DNA of 64,000 nt, taken from assembly GCA_026874595.1 (NCBI GenBank), contig CM049318.1:53855250-53919249 (forward strand), read 5' to 3'. A model generated the notes under the pieces. That model did not search any database, was not told the origin of the DNA, and worked only from the letters and a program-made list of their open reading frames with translations. Positions 62,801 to 64,000 of the stretch are shown piece after piece; within the stretch, counting starts at the first letter, position 1, and every line of letters begins with the position of its first letter. Source of the stretch: Sipunculus nudus (lineage: Eukaryota; Annelida; Sipuncula; Golfingiida; Sipunculidae). The position numbers and the translations under genes were made by a program.

Positions 62801-63676
62801 CTTTTTTTCGCAATGCCTGCAGATATTGGCCTGATTTTTGGTGTGTTGGCAGATAATGACCAGTTACAGATCGAGTTCGCATTTTGTCCCGGTTGACCTA
62901 CTTTTGACCGTTTTACGGCTCCTAAACTTAGAAAATTTAATGAAAAATAGAAATTTTCATGACAAATGCATATGTACTGACTTTTTTTCCTCAATGCCTG
63001 CAGATACCACCCTGATTTTATATGTATGGGCAGATAATGACAGTTACAGATCGAGTTCGCGTTACGTCCCGGTTGACCCACTTTTGATTGTTTTAGGGCT
63101 CCTAAACATAGAAAATTTCATGAAAAACAGAAATTTTTATGGAAAATGCACATGTATGGACTTTTTTCACAATGCCTGCAGATACTGGCCTGATTTTTGG
63201 TGTGTTGCTTGATTATGACCCGTTACAGATCGAGTTTGCATTTTGCCCTTGTTGCCCTACTTTTGACCATACGACACCTCCTGATCTTAAAAAAATTTTC
63301 AATATTTAACAAATGTTTCTAATTTGCCCCAGGCGGGGGCATTCGTGTCGTTCCGACACATCTGGTTTCTCTAGTGCAACAGGGTGTAAATCTAGTTTAA
63401 CATCCAAGCATTTCTTTCTTGAAATTTGTATGAAAATGTAACATTTGATTGCCTACTTCCCCTGAGCTTTGTATACTCTGTGTATGCCAAGGTAAGATTT
63501 ATCATTCTTTTTACTATTCAATATTTTGCAAATACATCACAAATTTAAATGTTATTCATATGTACTCTTTGTAGGAGGCTTTCTCAGCTGTGGTCCAGTA
63601 TTTCGGTGAGAACCCAAAGACGACGGCACCCAATACTTTCTTCAGTCTCTTCGTGCGCTTCACTAAATCTTTCAAG
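13980..63676 (+). CDS. FMNL: Formin-like protein (FMNL/FRL), partial, 23 visible exons
   Basis: FMNL formins are Cdc42/Rac-regulated actin nucleators and elongators acting at the cell cortex, lamellipodia and filopodia. The joined exons give 841 residues: end of the GTPase-binding domain (about 1-60), DID/FH3 armadillo region (about 60-290), coiled coil (about 300-395), FH1 with four polyproline tracts (about 400-465) and FH2 (about 470-841, incomplete). Hallmarks are [65 protein letters not shown] and YFGENPKTT, which identify the FMNL subfamily rather than DAAM or Diaphanous. Exons: 13980-14066, 22476-22555, 31062-31145, 32457-32649, 33416-33492, 34534-34627, 35655-35735, 36503-36763, 38095-38143, 38950-39002, 41174-41306, 43191-43397, 43680-43804, 52151-52298, 52924-52981, 53920-53989, 54543-54620, 55637-55723, 58942-59010, 59632-59712, 60253-60382, 61561-61736, 63575-63676. 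All introns are GT-AG. The N-terminus and the C-terminal FH2 end with DAD are missing. Confidence 0.95.
17431..17604. mobile_element. Pogo-like miniature TIR element
   Basis: It starts CAGTGGAACCTGTCTG and ends AACACAGGTTTTACGG, with TA on each side. The ends are imperfect inverted repeats of the same family as 9782-10028. About 174 bp, non-coding. Confidence 0.65.
17945..18111. mobile_element. Pogo-like miniature TIR element (degenerate)
   Basis: The segment begins TAGTGAACCCTCCC and ends AGGGGTTTCTCTG before TA, with internal GGGGTCACCTCT and GAGGTGACCATAA segments arranged as a long inverted repeat. Non-coding; boundaries approximate. Confidence 0.45.
22476..22555 (+). CDS. FMNL: FMNL exon 2: GTPase-binding domain / DID junction
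   Basis: Eighty nucleotides, starting in phase 0 after GATATTTCAG and ending two bases into a codon at GA|GTAAGT. It encodes [20 protein letters not shown] and LRTNTI; the final Glu codon is completed by the next exon. The LEISLRTN segment is strongly conserved in FMNL proteins. The large repeat element begins only 25 bases past the donor. Confidence 0.94.
22661..24210 (+). repeat. About 337-bp tandem repeat, 4.6 units
   Basis: Units start with GTTAAC/GTTAGC at 22661, 22998, 23332, 23669 and 24009, spacings 337, 334, 337 and 340. Each contains CATGATTTTTGGCATAC and TGCAGACTGGTGG(C/T)GCCA. The last unit breaks off near 24210. Core of the pearl-like element. Confidence 0.85.
24360..26740 (+). 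repeat. About 280-bp tandem repeat, roughly 8.5 units
   Basis: Units start with an AAATCACTCATATCTCT-type motif near 24360, 24640, 24919, 25199, 25489, 25766, 26042, 26326 and 26609. Each holds TTGATTTTATGACAGGTGG and, about 140 bases on, a second (G)GTGGCGCCACCT-type motif. The first four units resemble each other closely; later ones diverge. Distinct in sequence from the 337-bp family beside it, although both share the GGTGGCGCCA motif. Confidence 0.8.
27037..27300 (+). mobile_element. tRNA-derived SINE (head plus body)
   Basis: The head contains an A-box-like TAGTGGTAGAAC (about 27046) and a perfect B-box GTTCAAATC (27085-27093), as in the internal RNA polymerase III promoter of a tRNA, followed by a non-tRNA body starting near 27110. 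The cloverleaf is not intact, so it is not a working tRNA gene. It abuts the 3' terminus of the pearl-like element. The 3' limit is approximate. Confidence 0.55.
27301..31061 (+). other. FMNL: Distal part of intron 2
   Basis: Non-coding. It holds a run of 17 C at 28562-28578 and the dispersed repeat at 29450-30085. No exon with FMNL similarity is expected, because exons 2 and 3 join without a gap relative to the family. Nothing else recognised. Confidence 0.75.
29450..30085. repeat. Dispersed repeat family, copy 1 (longest)
   Basis: Segments of this stretch recur at 55835-56180 (the GCATTCTAAGGAA...GCAAGCC start and the 3' half with ACAGGGATGAATGC) and at 60383-60700 (the middle, with GGCCAAAAAAAT, AAGGTATGGTTCT and CCTGCACTGATTTCTGAA). 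Three partly overlapping copies define an interspersed element of about 600 bp. No coding similarity or clear terminal repeats, so class unknown. Confidence 0.6.
31062..31145 (+). CDS. FMNL: FMNL exon 3: start of DID
   Basis: Eighty-four nucleotides with acceptor TTTTTTCAG and donor AG|GTAGGT. It encodes [20 protein letters not shown] and SYTQLVM, one of the most conserved FMNL segments. Both flanking codons (Glu before, Arg after) are split. Confidence 0.96.
31146..32456 (+). other. FMNL: Intron 3 with a second pearl-like fragment
   Basis: From 31582 to about 32385 the sequence starts with AGCTCTGCTGACTGAAAGTC and continues with a diverged version of the 337-bp repeat family (TTAACAAGGCACAAA, CCCCCCAGAATAAT, GAAATTAGGTCACTG). 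It resembles the left arm plus two to three decayed units of the element at 22581-27036. The remainder is unremarkable. Confidence 0.65.
32457..32649 (+). CDS. FMNL: FMNL exon 4: variable linker and DID helix
   Basis: 193 nucleotides, acceptor GTTTCTCAG, donor CAG|GTGGAG (a weaker consensus). It encodes a charged, poorly conserved linker ([18 protein letters not shown] onward, then basic [14 protein letters not shown]) followed by the conserved [17 protein letters not shown]. The linker corresponds to the variable insert between the first DID segment and the armadillo core in vertebrate FMNLs. Confidence 0.95.
32822..32917. repeat. AT dinucleotide microsatellite
   Basis: Long (AT)n tracts with small interruptions between exons 4 and 5; the array is split by a short GTCACATGCAATT segment. 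Simple-sequence repeat, non-coding. Confidence 0.9.
33416..33492 (+). CDS. FMNL: FMNL exon 5: DID armadillo region
   Basis: Seventy-seven nucleotides, acceptor TATCTTTCAG, donor AG|GTAAGT. It encodes [20 protein letters not shown] and NHRSM, matching the FMNL segment that follows the IMN(Y/H)Q motif. Ends two bases into an Arg codon. Confidence 0.95.
33545..33947. mobile_element. TIR miniature element in intron 5
   Basis: The left end (TTACCCTTTTCGCACGGCAA) and right end (ATTTGAAAGGGGTATTAA) are imperfect inverted repeats, and subterminal CATTTTCAAACTG pairs with CAGTTTGAAACC. Inside are many near-palindromic AACGGTTT/AAACCGTT-like segments. About 400 bp, non-coding. Superfamily not determined. 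Confidence 0.55.
34534..34627 (+). CDS. FMNL: FMNL exon 6: DID armadillo region
   Basis: Ninety-four nucleotides, acceptor CTTTTCCAG, donor CTG|GTGAGA. It encodes [20 protein letters not shown] and [11 protein letters not shown], a highly conserved DID helix pair that forms part of the DAD-binding surface in FMNL proteins. Confidence 0.97.
34628..35654 (+). other. FMNL: Intron 6
   Basis: Non-coding. A short CpG-containing patch at about 35325-35410 (with GTCCGGCTGAATCACG and GGCTGCGTCAGCC) stands out from the AT-rich surroundings; I cannot assign it. Nothing else recognised. Confidence 0.7.
35655..35735 (+). CDS. FMNL: FMNL exon 7: DID armadillo region
   Basis: Twenty-seven codons, acceptor TATATACAG, donor ATG|GTCAGT. 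It encodes [20 protein letters not shown] and EFHIDFM, aligning with the human FMNL segment ending in NIDFM. Phase 0 on both sides. Confidence 0.95.
35736..36502 (+). other. FMNL: Intron 7
   Basis: Non-coding, AT-rich. Two diverged copies of a segment resembling TTTCCTGTTTTACATCGATT lie close to the exon 8 acceptor (about 36400-36425 and 36465-36490). Nothing else recognised. Confidence 0.7.
36503..36763 (+). CDS. FMNL: FMNL exon 8: end of DID and start of coiled coil
   Basis: Eighty-seven codons, acceptor GATCTTTCAG, donor CTG|GTGAGC. It encodes [20 protein letters not shown], then the [20 protein letters not shown] segment, an [20 protein letters not shown] segment and a Glu-rich heptad start ([16 protein letters not shown]). 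The QFINIVVHS and NFRVHLQ.EF motifs are FMNL/DAAM hallmarks. In-frame and uninterrupted. Confidence 0.97.
36819..37251. mobile_element. TIR miniature element, CTGTGGTTG family, copy 2
   Basis: Starts CTGTGGTTGCC after TA and ends GCCAACCACA before ATA; the terminal G of the right end has mutated. It shares internal AATTTTCGCAAAAC and TCGCGAAATTGCAG segments with copy 3. It begins 55 bases past the exon 8 donor. Confidence 0.7.
37252..38094 (+). other. FMNL: Distal part of intron 8
   Basis: Non-coding; several overlapping short open frames exist on both strands but none resembles a known protein or has splice context. Nothing recognised. Confidence 0.75.
38095..38143 (+). CDS. FMNL: FMNL exon 9: coiled coil
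   Basis: Forty-nine nucleotides, acceptor CTTTTTCAG, donor G|GTAATT. It encodes [16 protein letters not shown] plus one base of the next codon, a charged helical segment equivalent to the FMNL stretch before VELEKQL. Short but phase-consistent with both neighbours. Confidence 0.9.
38226..38398. mobile_element. Pogo-like MITE, complete, TA-flanked
   Basis: Begins CAGTTGAACCCCACAATT and ends AGGTGGAGTTCCACTG, with TA at 38224-38225 and 38399-38400. The terminal 13-15 bases are inverted repeats and an inner GACCACC/GGTGGTC pair extends them. 173 bp, non-coding. Confidence 0.8.
38950..39002 (+). CDS. FMNL: FMNL exon 10: coiled coil
   Basis: Fifty-three nucleotides, acceptor TATTTTTAG, donor AAG|GTATGC. 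It encodes (A)[17 protein letters not shown]; the Ala codon is split with exon 9. It fits the FMNL coiled-coil stretch corresponding to human VELEKQLMQRNKEL. Confidence 0.9.
39241..39640. mobile_element. TIR miniature element, CTGTGGTTG family, copy 3
   Basis: Starts CTGTGGTTGCC and ends GCCAACCACAG with TA on both sides, exactly 400 bp. Best preserved of the three copies (others at 12823-13225 and 36819-37251); inner segments TTCGTGATAATCGTGAA and TCGTGAAAATGAAACCC also pair. Confidence 0.8.
39783..41075. mobile_element. TIR element with CpG-rich core
   Basis: The ends CTGTAGATTCAGA and TCTGAATCTACAG are perfect 13-base inverted repeats flanked by TA, and similarity continues inward (GTGGTTTTTG versus AAAACCACGAAAATAAAA). 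The 1293-bp element has a CpG-rich centre (about 39890-40720) with TCCGCCCGACCTGAG and repeated CGATACATCG motifs. No transposase-like frame. It occupies most of intron 10 and ends about 100 bases before exon 11. Non-autonomous Tc1/mariner-type is the likeliest class. Confidence 0.7.
41174..41306 (+). CDS. FMNL: FMNL exon 11: coiled coil
   Basis: 133 nucleotides, acceptor ACTTTTTAG, donor G|GTAAAG. It encodes [20 protein letters not shown], then [20 protein letters not shown] and LRSK, aligning with human VHTLRKMVKEKEEAIQRQ. It ends one base into a Gly codon completed by exon 12. The reading frame stays open for about 200 bases into the intron, but the GTAAAG donor and the match of exon 12 argue against that extension. 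Confidence 0.93.
42010..42467. mobile_element. TIR miniature element with ACGGAAAAACGG core
   Basis: ACAATTGTAGAGCCC at the left end and GGGCTCTACAATTGT at the right are perfect 15-base inverted repeats, extending imperfectly into TTTTTTCCGTTTTA/TAAAACGGAAAAAA. About 458 bp, non-coding, with several internal ACGGAAAA repeats. Target duplication not clear. Confidence 0.75.
42748..43137. mobile_element. hAT-like miniature element upstream of FH1 exon
   Basis: Terminal CAGGGTTCACA and TGTGAACCCTG are perfect 11-base inverted repeats. The flanking octamers CCCTGTGG and GTCTGTGG match at 6 of 8 positions, as expected for an old 8-bp hAT target duplication. CAGGG ends are typical of hAT. Inside are repeated ACCCAG/CTGGGT words. 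No transposase. Confidence 0.65.
43191..43397 (+). CDS. FMNL: FMNL exon 12: FH1 domain
   Basis: 207 nucleotides, acceptor TATTTTCAG, donor G|GTCAGT. It encodes [17 protein letters not shown] followed by four proline tracts of 7, 7, 7 and 8 residues separated by LPGSMA, LPGAAA and GMPGMG, ending GGAAPG. FH1 binds profilin-actin and SH3/WW proteins and feeds actin to the FH2 dimer. The other open frames on both strands here are by-products of the proline codons. Compact compared with the longer FH1 of human FMNL2. Confidence 0.96.
43680..43804 (+). CDS. FMNL: FMNL exon 13: start of FH2 (lasso)
   Basis: 125 nucleotides, acceptor GGGTTTACAG, donor AAG|GTAAGA. It encodes [20 protein letters not shown] followed by [20 protein letters not shown] and K. 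The LNWVA.KP.Q..GTVF.E.DDER motif is the FMNL FH2 lasso, containing the Trp that docks into the partner subunit. Base composition is more GC-rich than the neighbouring introns. Confidence 0.97.
44081..44475. repeat. About 130-bp tandem repeat, three units
   Basis: Three consecutive units share GAGAGACTG(G/A)TTTTCA-like starts, GAGTTCTTAATG, AAGTGAATGTTTTGGTT and GACAGTAATTGAAAAGGAT. Units begin near 44085, 44213 and 44345. Non-coding minisatellite. Confidence 0.75.
45315..45326 (+). CDS. FMNL: Candidate 12-nt alternative microexon (GEFK)
   Basis: GGTGAATTTAAG is bounded by a pyrimidine-rich acceptor (TTCCTTTGTTGTAG) and a perfect-consensus donor (AAG|GTGAGT). Its length is a multiple of three and exons 13 and 14 meet in phase 0, so inclusion would insert Gly-Glu-Phe-Lys between LYK and LIDFDEF in the FH2 lasso/linker region. 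Human FMNL lines up without extra residues here, so it would be alternative. Chance occurrence is possible. Confidence 0.35.
45541..46268. mobile_element. hAT-like TIR element remnant
   Basis: Starts TAGGGCTGGCAATCA and ends TGCCAGCCCTA, inverted repeats of about 10 bases followed by further pairing of ATCAATTAAT-type sequence. TAGGGCTGG ends are common in animal hAT elements. No convincing 8-bp duplication and no transposase remain. Confidence 0.55.
47231..48142. repeat. 27-bp minisatellite and decayed exon-edge copies
   Basis: From 47375 to 48142 roughly 27-bp units (consensus AGTTTAAAGCAGTGT plus GACTGACTGACT, with TTTGAGGC variants) repeat about 28 times with some shortened units. Just before, at 47231 and 47291, lie two copies of an AGGCTGTTTTTAACATTGGC-like segment; the second matches the exon 14 coding start region at 21 of 23 positions. 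The array appears related to the 5' edge of exon 14 and continues beyond the retrotransposon at 51616. Confidence 0.8.
48143..48496 (-). other. LINE 3' untranslated region with 28-nt poly-G/C run
   Basis: Between the end of the broken ORF2 and the target duplication. It contains an uninterrupted run of 28 G on the + strand (48307-48334) and an AATAAA on the - strand (48153-48158) about ten bases before the element's 3' end. No long poly(A) tail is seen. The homopolymer length is likely to be unreliable in sequencing. Confidence 0.7.
48497..49857 (-). pseudogene. LINE ORF2, 3' half: RT palm to C-terminus (broken)
   Basis: Read on the - strand it begins in the RT domain ([13 protein letters not shown]), continues through SGVPQGS, the catalytic FADDT motif (about 49625-49639) and a long thumb/C-terminal region, ending near 48497 with a CxCG...H zinc-finger-like motif ([11 protein letters not shown]). 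There is a one-base insertion before the LLVFIDD segment (about 49702), a one-base loss near 49515, and an in-frame stop at 48656-48658 right after DPNH; the sequence beyond the stop stays in frame to 48499. The longest uninterrupted stretch is 254 residues. Probably a CR1/Jockey-group element; clade not certain. Confidence 0.85.
49858..51617 (+). pseudogene. LINE ORF2, inverted 5' half: endonuclease and RT start
   Basis: Read on the + strand it encodes an APE-type endonuclease, truncated at its N-terminus (FTETH at about 49930, GDLNSD at about 50250, SDHN at about 50442), a basic linker, and the start of reverse transcriptase ([11 protein letters not shown] at about 51160, [28 protein letters not shown] at about 51546). 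A frameshift near 50100 separates the first part from a long open frame beginning at 50190. The frame runs into flanking minisatellite at 51617. It is non-functional as placed. Confidence 0.88.
51616..52150 (+). repeat. FMNL: Decaying tandem copies of the exon 14 acceptor and 5' edge
   Basis: After a last piece of minisatellite, segments like GGTTGAGGCTGTGTTGAGAC (about 51852) and GAGTTTGAGACTATTC (about 51999) recur, then CTGAATTTGATGGGTTTGAG at 52026 and CTGATTGACTTTGATGAGTT at 52087, the latter two each ending in their own TTTTTCAG or ACTTTCAG acceptor. The 52087 copy is 64 bp long and nearly identical to the exon start, but reading on from it meets a stop before the real exon. They are decoy acceptors made by tandem duplication. 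Confidence 0.8.
52151..52298 (+). CDS. FMNL: FMNL exon 14: FH2 lasso/linker to knob
   Basis: 148 nucleotides, acceptor TTACTTTCAG, donor G|GTATGT. It encodes [20 protein letters not shown], then a lysine-rich linker ([13 protein letters not shown]) and [13 protein letters not shown]. The (L/V)DFDEFE..F and SLLE.NR motifs are FMNL FH2. I chose the second acceptor (52150) because the near-identical one at 52086 leads to a stop after about 25 codons. Confidence 0.95.
52299..52923 (+). other. FMNL: Intron 14
   Basis: AT-rich non-coding DNA without recognisable repeats or exons. Confidence 0.75.
52924..52981 (+). CDS. FMNL: FMNL exon 15: FH2 knob
   Basis: Fifty-eight nucleotides, acceptor TCGTTACAG, donor AG|GTAAGT. 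It encodes (A)[18 protein letters not shown] and part of Ser. The Ile of AI..RK corresponds to the FH2 knob isoleucine needed for actin assembly in other formins (mDia1 Ile845), so the actin-contacting residue is kept. Confidence 0.93.
52982..53445 (+). repeat. FMNL: Tandem repeat derived from the exon 15 donor region
   Basis: The donor-proximal segment AGTAAGTTCACAG...TTAGTTTACATACATAAAGA is repeated three times, with donor-like GTAAGT/GTAACT at 52982, 53112 and 53279 and shared TTGTATTGTCACCATAATAT plus AAATACATATTTTTAACA-type ends. Spacings are 130 and 167 bp and the copies are diverged. The third copy keeps a usable GTAAGT. Confidence 0.7.
53920..53989 (+). CDS. FMNL: FMNL exon 16: FH2
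   Basis: Seventy nucleotides, acceptor ACTTTACAG, donor GAG|GTATGA. It encodes (S)[18 protein letters not shown] and PNDQE, aligning to the FMNL FH2 segment that ends LPTENE. One base completes the split Ser codon from exon 15. Confidence 0.94.
54263..54291 (+). repeat. Solo 3' end of a pearl/Helentron-like element
   Basis: AGCTGAGC, a short spacer and ATGACCCATGGGTCACTTG match the 3' end of the element at 22581-27036. No 5' end beside it. Confidence 0.55.
54461..54542 (+). repeat. FMNL: 22-bp minisatellite forming the exon 17 acceptor
   Basis: GTGCCTTGTTTTCATTGTAT units start at 54461, 54483, 54505 and 54527, exactly 22 bp apart. The fourth unit is cut by TTTTCCAG and supplies the polypyrimidine tract and AG of exon 17. 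Copies one to three have CATTG where the fourth has CCAGG, so they lack the AG. Confidence 0.85.
54543..54620 (+). CDS. FMNL: FMNL exon 17: FH2
   Basis: Twenty-six codons, acceptor TTGTTTTCCAG, donor GGG|GTAAGT. It encodes [20 protein letters not shown] and DKFIYG, matching the FMNL motif VK...YE..RKP.E.LSDED.F. Its acceptor is built from a 22-bp minisatellite. Confidence 0.96.
54621..55636 (+). other. FMNL: Intron 17
   Basis: Non-coding. Diverged repeated words (AATTCATGCATATGTAAT near 54985, 55134 and 55270) suggest an old tandem repeat of about 140 bp. Nothing else recognised. Confidence 0.6.
55637..55723 (+). CDS. FMNL: FMNL exon 18: FH2
   Basis: Twenty-nine codons, acceptor TTTATTGCAG, donor CCA|GTAAGT. 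It encodes [20 protein letters not shown] and FDIYTQLQP, corresponding to the FMNL stretch KIERL..K...M.FIGNF......L.P. Confidence 0.95.
55724..56269 (+). repeat. Proximal intron 18 with dispersed repeat, copy 2
   Basis: From about 55835 to 56180 the sequence shares GCATTCTAAGGAATGCAAGC, TGATGACATTCCTGAATCCG-like and ACAGGGATGAATGCATAC segments with the repeat at 29450-30085, lacking its central part. The rest is non-coding. Confidence 0.55.
56270..57681. mobile_element. Pogo/Tigger-like non-autonomous element, 1.4 kb
   Basis: Starts CAGTAGAACGCCTGTATTAC and ends GGTATAACCTCTACTG, imperfect terminal inverted repeats, with TA on both sides. Inner segments such as CACCATCGGGACC and AATTCGGGACCGGAAAATC, and repeated CCGTTAT(T)GA words, resemble the ends of the family again, so it may be composite. 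The right half is CpG-rich. No transposase frame seen. Confidence 0.65.
57995..58490 (+). repeat. FMNL: Exon-less copy of the exon 19 region (blocks A, B, A')
   Basis: Block A (57995-58104) recurs nearly unchanged as A' (58381-58490, 110 bp each), and block B (58105-58378) recurs as B' (59022-59291) with few changes and one 4-base gap. In the second copy A' and B' are separated by 531 bases holding exon 19; in the first copy A and B are directly joined. This is a tandem duplication of the exon 19 neighbourhood with exon 19 deleted from the upstream copy. Confidence 0.9.
58942..59010 (+). CDS. FMNL: FMNL exon 19: FH2
   Basis: Twenty-three codons, acceptor TGTCTTTCAG, donor GAG|GTAAGA. It encodes [20 protein letters not shown] and LLE, equal to the FMNL motif QL.AIIAAS.SIK.S.K.K..LE. 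It lies inside the downstream copy of a local duplication; block B' starts 11 bases after the exon end. Confidence 0.96.
59022..59291 (+). repeat. Block B', downstream copy of 58105-58378
   Basis: Nearly identical over about 270 bp to block B, starting TGGTACTGTCTGGGACAGTG, with one 4-base deletion and a few substitutions. High identity indicates a recent duplication compared with the other repeats in this gene. Confidence 0.9.
59292..59631 (+). other. FMNL: Distal intron 19
   Basis: Non-coding, no recognisable feature. Confidence 0.7.
59632..59712 (+). CDS. FMNL: FMNL exon 20: FH2 core GNYMN motif
   Basis: Twenty-seven codons, acceptor TTCTTTTGTAG, donor ATG|GTAAGC. It encodes [20 protein letters not shown] and KLQSLDM, the most conserved FH2 signature (GN.MN....GA.GF.L.SL) and nearly identical to vertebrate FMNL. 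Confidence 0.98.
59713..60252 (+). other. FMNL: Intron 20
   Basis: Non-coding, no recognisable feature. Confidence 0.7.
60253..60382 (+). CDS. FMNL: FMNL exon 21: FH2
   Basis: 130 nucleotides, acceptor TATCTTTCAG, donor G|GTAAGG. It encodes [20 protein letters not shown], then [20 protein letters not shown] and ASS. The D.KS.D...TLLH motif is the conserved FH2 post-core segment contacting actin. The donor is immediately followed by a dispersed repeat. Confidence 0.97.
60383..61560 (+). repeat. Intron 21 with dispersed repeat, copy 3
   Basis: From about 60388 to 60700 the sequence follows the middle part of the repeat at 29565-29830 (GGCCAAAAAAAT, AAGGTATGGTTCT, TTTTAACCCC, GATCATATGACATTT, GCCTGCACTGATTTCTGAA). 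The repeat starts within the first six bases of the intron. The rest to 61560 is non-coding. Confidence 0.6.
61561..61736 (+). CDS. FMNL: FMNL exon 22: FH2 coiled segment
   Basis: 176 nucleotides, acceptor TGATTGGTAG, donor CAG|GTGAGT. It encodes (V)[38 protein letters not shown] and [24 protein letters not shown]....L..L..GMDLTK.E matches FMNL directly. Its last 33 bases are the source of the tandem repeat that fills the next 700 bases. Confidence 0.97.
61704..62460 (+). repeat. FMNL: About 101-bp tandem repeat derived from exon 22 end and donor
   Basis: The exon end CTCAAACTGCAGATAGATGC plus TAAAACAGCCCAG and donor GTGAGT recur with donors at 61737 (real), 61838, 61940, 62041, 62143, 62245, 62347 and about 62443; spacings 101, 102, 101, 102, 102, 102 and 96. 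Copies at 61838, 61940, 62143, 62245 and 62347 keep a perfect CAG|GTGAGT; 62041 has GTTGAG and the last GTAAGT. Each unit also holds a second, diverged half-unit (AAACTGCAGATATATTCTA) lacking the donor. The first donor is the real one: reading on from it gives a stop within four codons. Confidence 0.92.
62710..63374 (+). mobile_element. Helitron-like non-autonomous element with 181-bp repeats
   Basis: The left end TGCCCCCACC pairs with GGGGCAT as a hairpin; the core has three tandem units of about 181 bp, each with CAATGCCTGCAGATA and TTACAGATCGAGTT(C/T)GC. The right end has GGCGGGGGCATT, then the hairpin GTGTCG-TTC-CGACAC (63345-63359), 11 bases, CTAG (63371-63374) and T. A hairpin about 11 bases before CTRR followed by T is the Helitron 3' signature; the expected 5' TC is not evident. 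Matches a widespread molluscan repeat type as I know it. Confidence 0.6.
63575..63676 (+). CDS. FMNL: FMNL exon 23: FH2, last visible exon
   Basis: Thirty-four codons, acceptor CTTTGTAGG with AG at 63573-63574, donor AAG|GTGAGT. It encodes [20 protein letters not shown] and [14 protein letters not shown], matching the FMNL motif [10 protein letters not shown]....F...FVRF.K..K. The final FH2 helix, basic tail and DAD must lie downstream of the window. Confidence 0.97.
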
Positions 63677-64000
63677 GTGAGTACATTTTAGATATTAACA
63701 AACATCCTGTAGCCCAGTTTCATATGAAATGAAAGCTTAATATAGTGTTATACTGTTGATTTTCACCTAACCATGTAGATACGTACCATGTAATTCTATA
63801 AACCTGTTCAATTGGCAATACTATTCTTTGAAGATTATGTTTAATCTATACATCAATTCTTGTCAGTGCAATCCAGATTGCATTCTTTCATAATATTTAT
63901 TGTCAGAATCATAAAAAATCAAATTGGTTGTCTTGTATAAATATTGAAATATTAGGCTAGCCCTTTTCATTATTAGTGCAGGAATTGGTTTGTATAAAAT
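63677..64000 (+). other. FMNL: Start of intron 23
   Basis: Non-coding, AT-rich; nothing recognised before the window ends. Confidence 0.75.

Overview
The window is animal genomic DNA, AT-rich, with long introns, and carries one recognisable protein-coding gene on the + strand: a formin of the FMNL/FRL (formin-like) subfamily. The interspersed repeats (elements with internal tandem repeats and terminal hairpins, the 'TGCCCCC...GGGGGCAT' family, TA-flanked miniature elements) and the protein, which is close to both vertebrate FMNL and insect Frl, point to a lophotrochozoan, most likely a mollusc. No second host gene, rRNA, functional tRNA or CRISPR array was found.

FMNL: 23 coding exons (13980-63676) splice together with fully compatible phases into 2523 nt (841 codons) without a stop. 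In order they encode the end of the GTPase-binding domain (exons 1-2), the armadillo-like inhibitory domain DID (3-8), a coiled coil (8-11), the proline-rich FH1 (12) and most of the actin-nucleating FH2 domain (13-23). The N-terminal exon(s) (start codon, first half of the GTPase-binding domain) and the C-terminal end (last FH2 helices, DAD) were not found and should lie outside. Exon numbers here count only visible exons.

Layout: 1-13979 is a long intron or 5' region with mobile-element remnants and a CpG-rich patch near 7.8-8.5 kb that might be an alternative promoter. 14067-31061 holds two very long introns; the second carries a 4.45-kb pearl/Helentron-like element made of two tandem-repeat families, followed by a tRNA-derived SINE. 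31-44 kb holds the compact DID to FH1 exons, with many TIR miniature elements in their introns. 43.8-52.2 kb is one large intron with a hAT-like element, a 27-bp minisatellite and a non-LTR retrotransposon inverted by twin priming. 52-64 kb holds the FH2 exons.

The most unusual signal is in the FH2 half: at least four exon-intron boundaries (exon 14 acceptor, exon 15 donor, exon 17 acceptor, exon 22 donor) sit in tandem repeats that include or derive from the boundary itself, and exon 19 lies in a recent duplication whose other copy lost the exon. A 12-nt in-frame candidate microexon (45315-45326) lies between exons 13 and 14.
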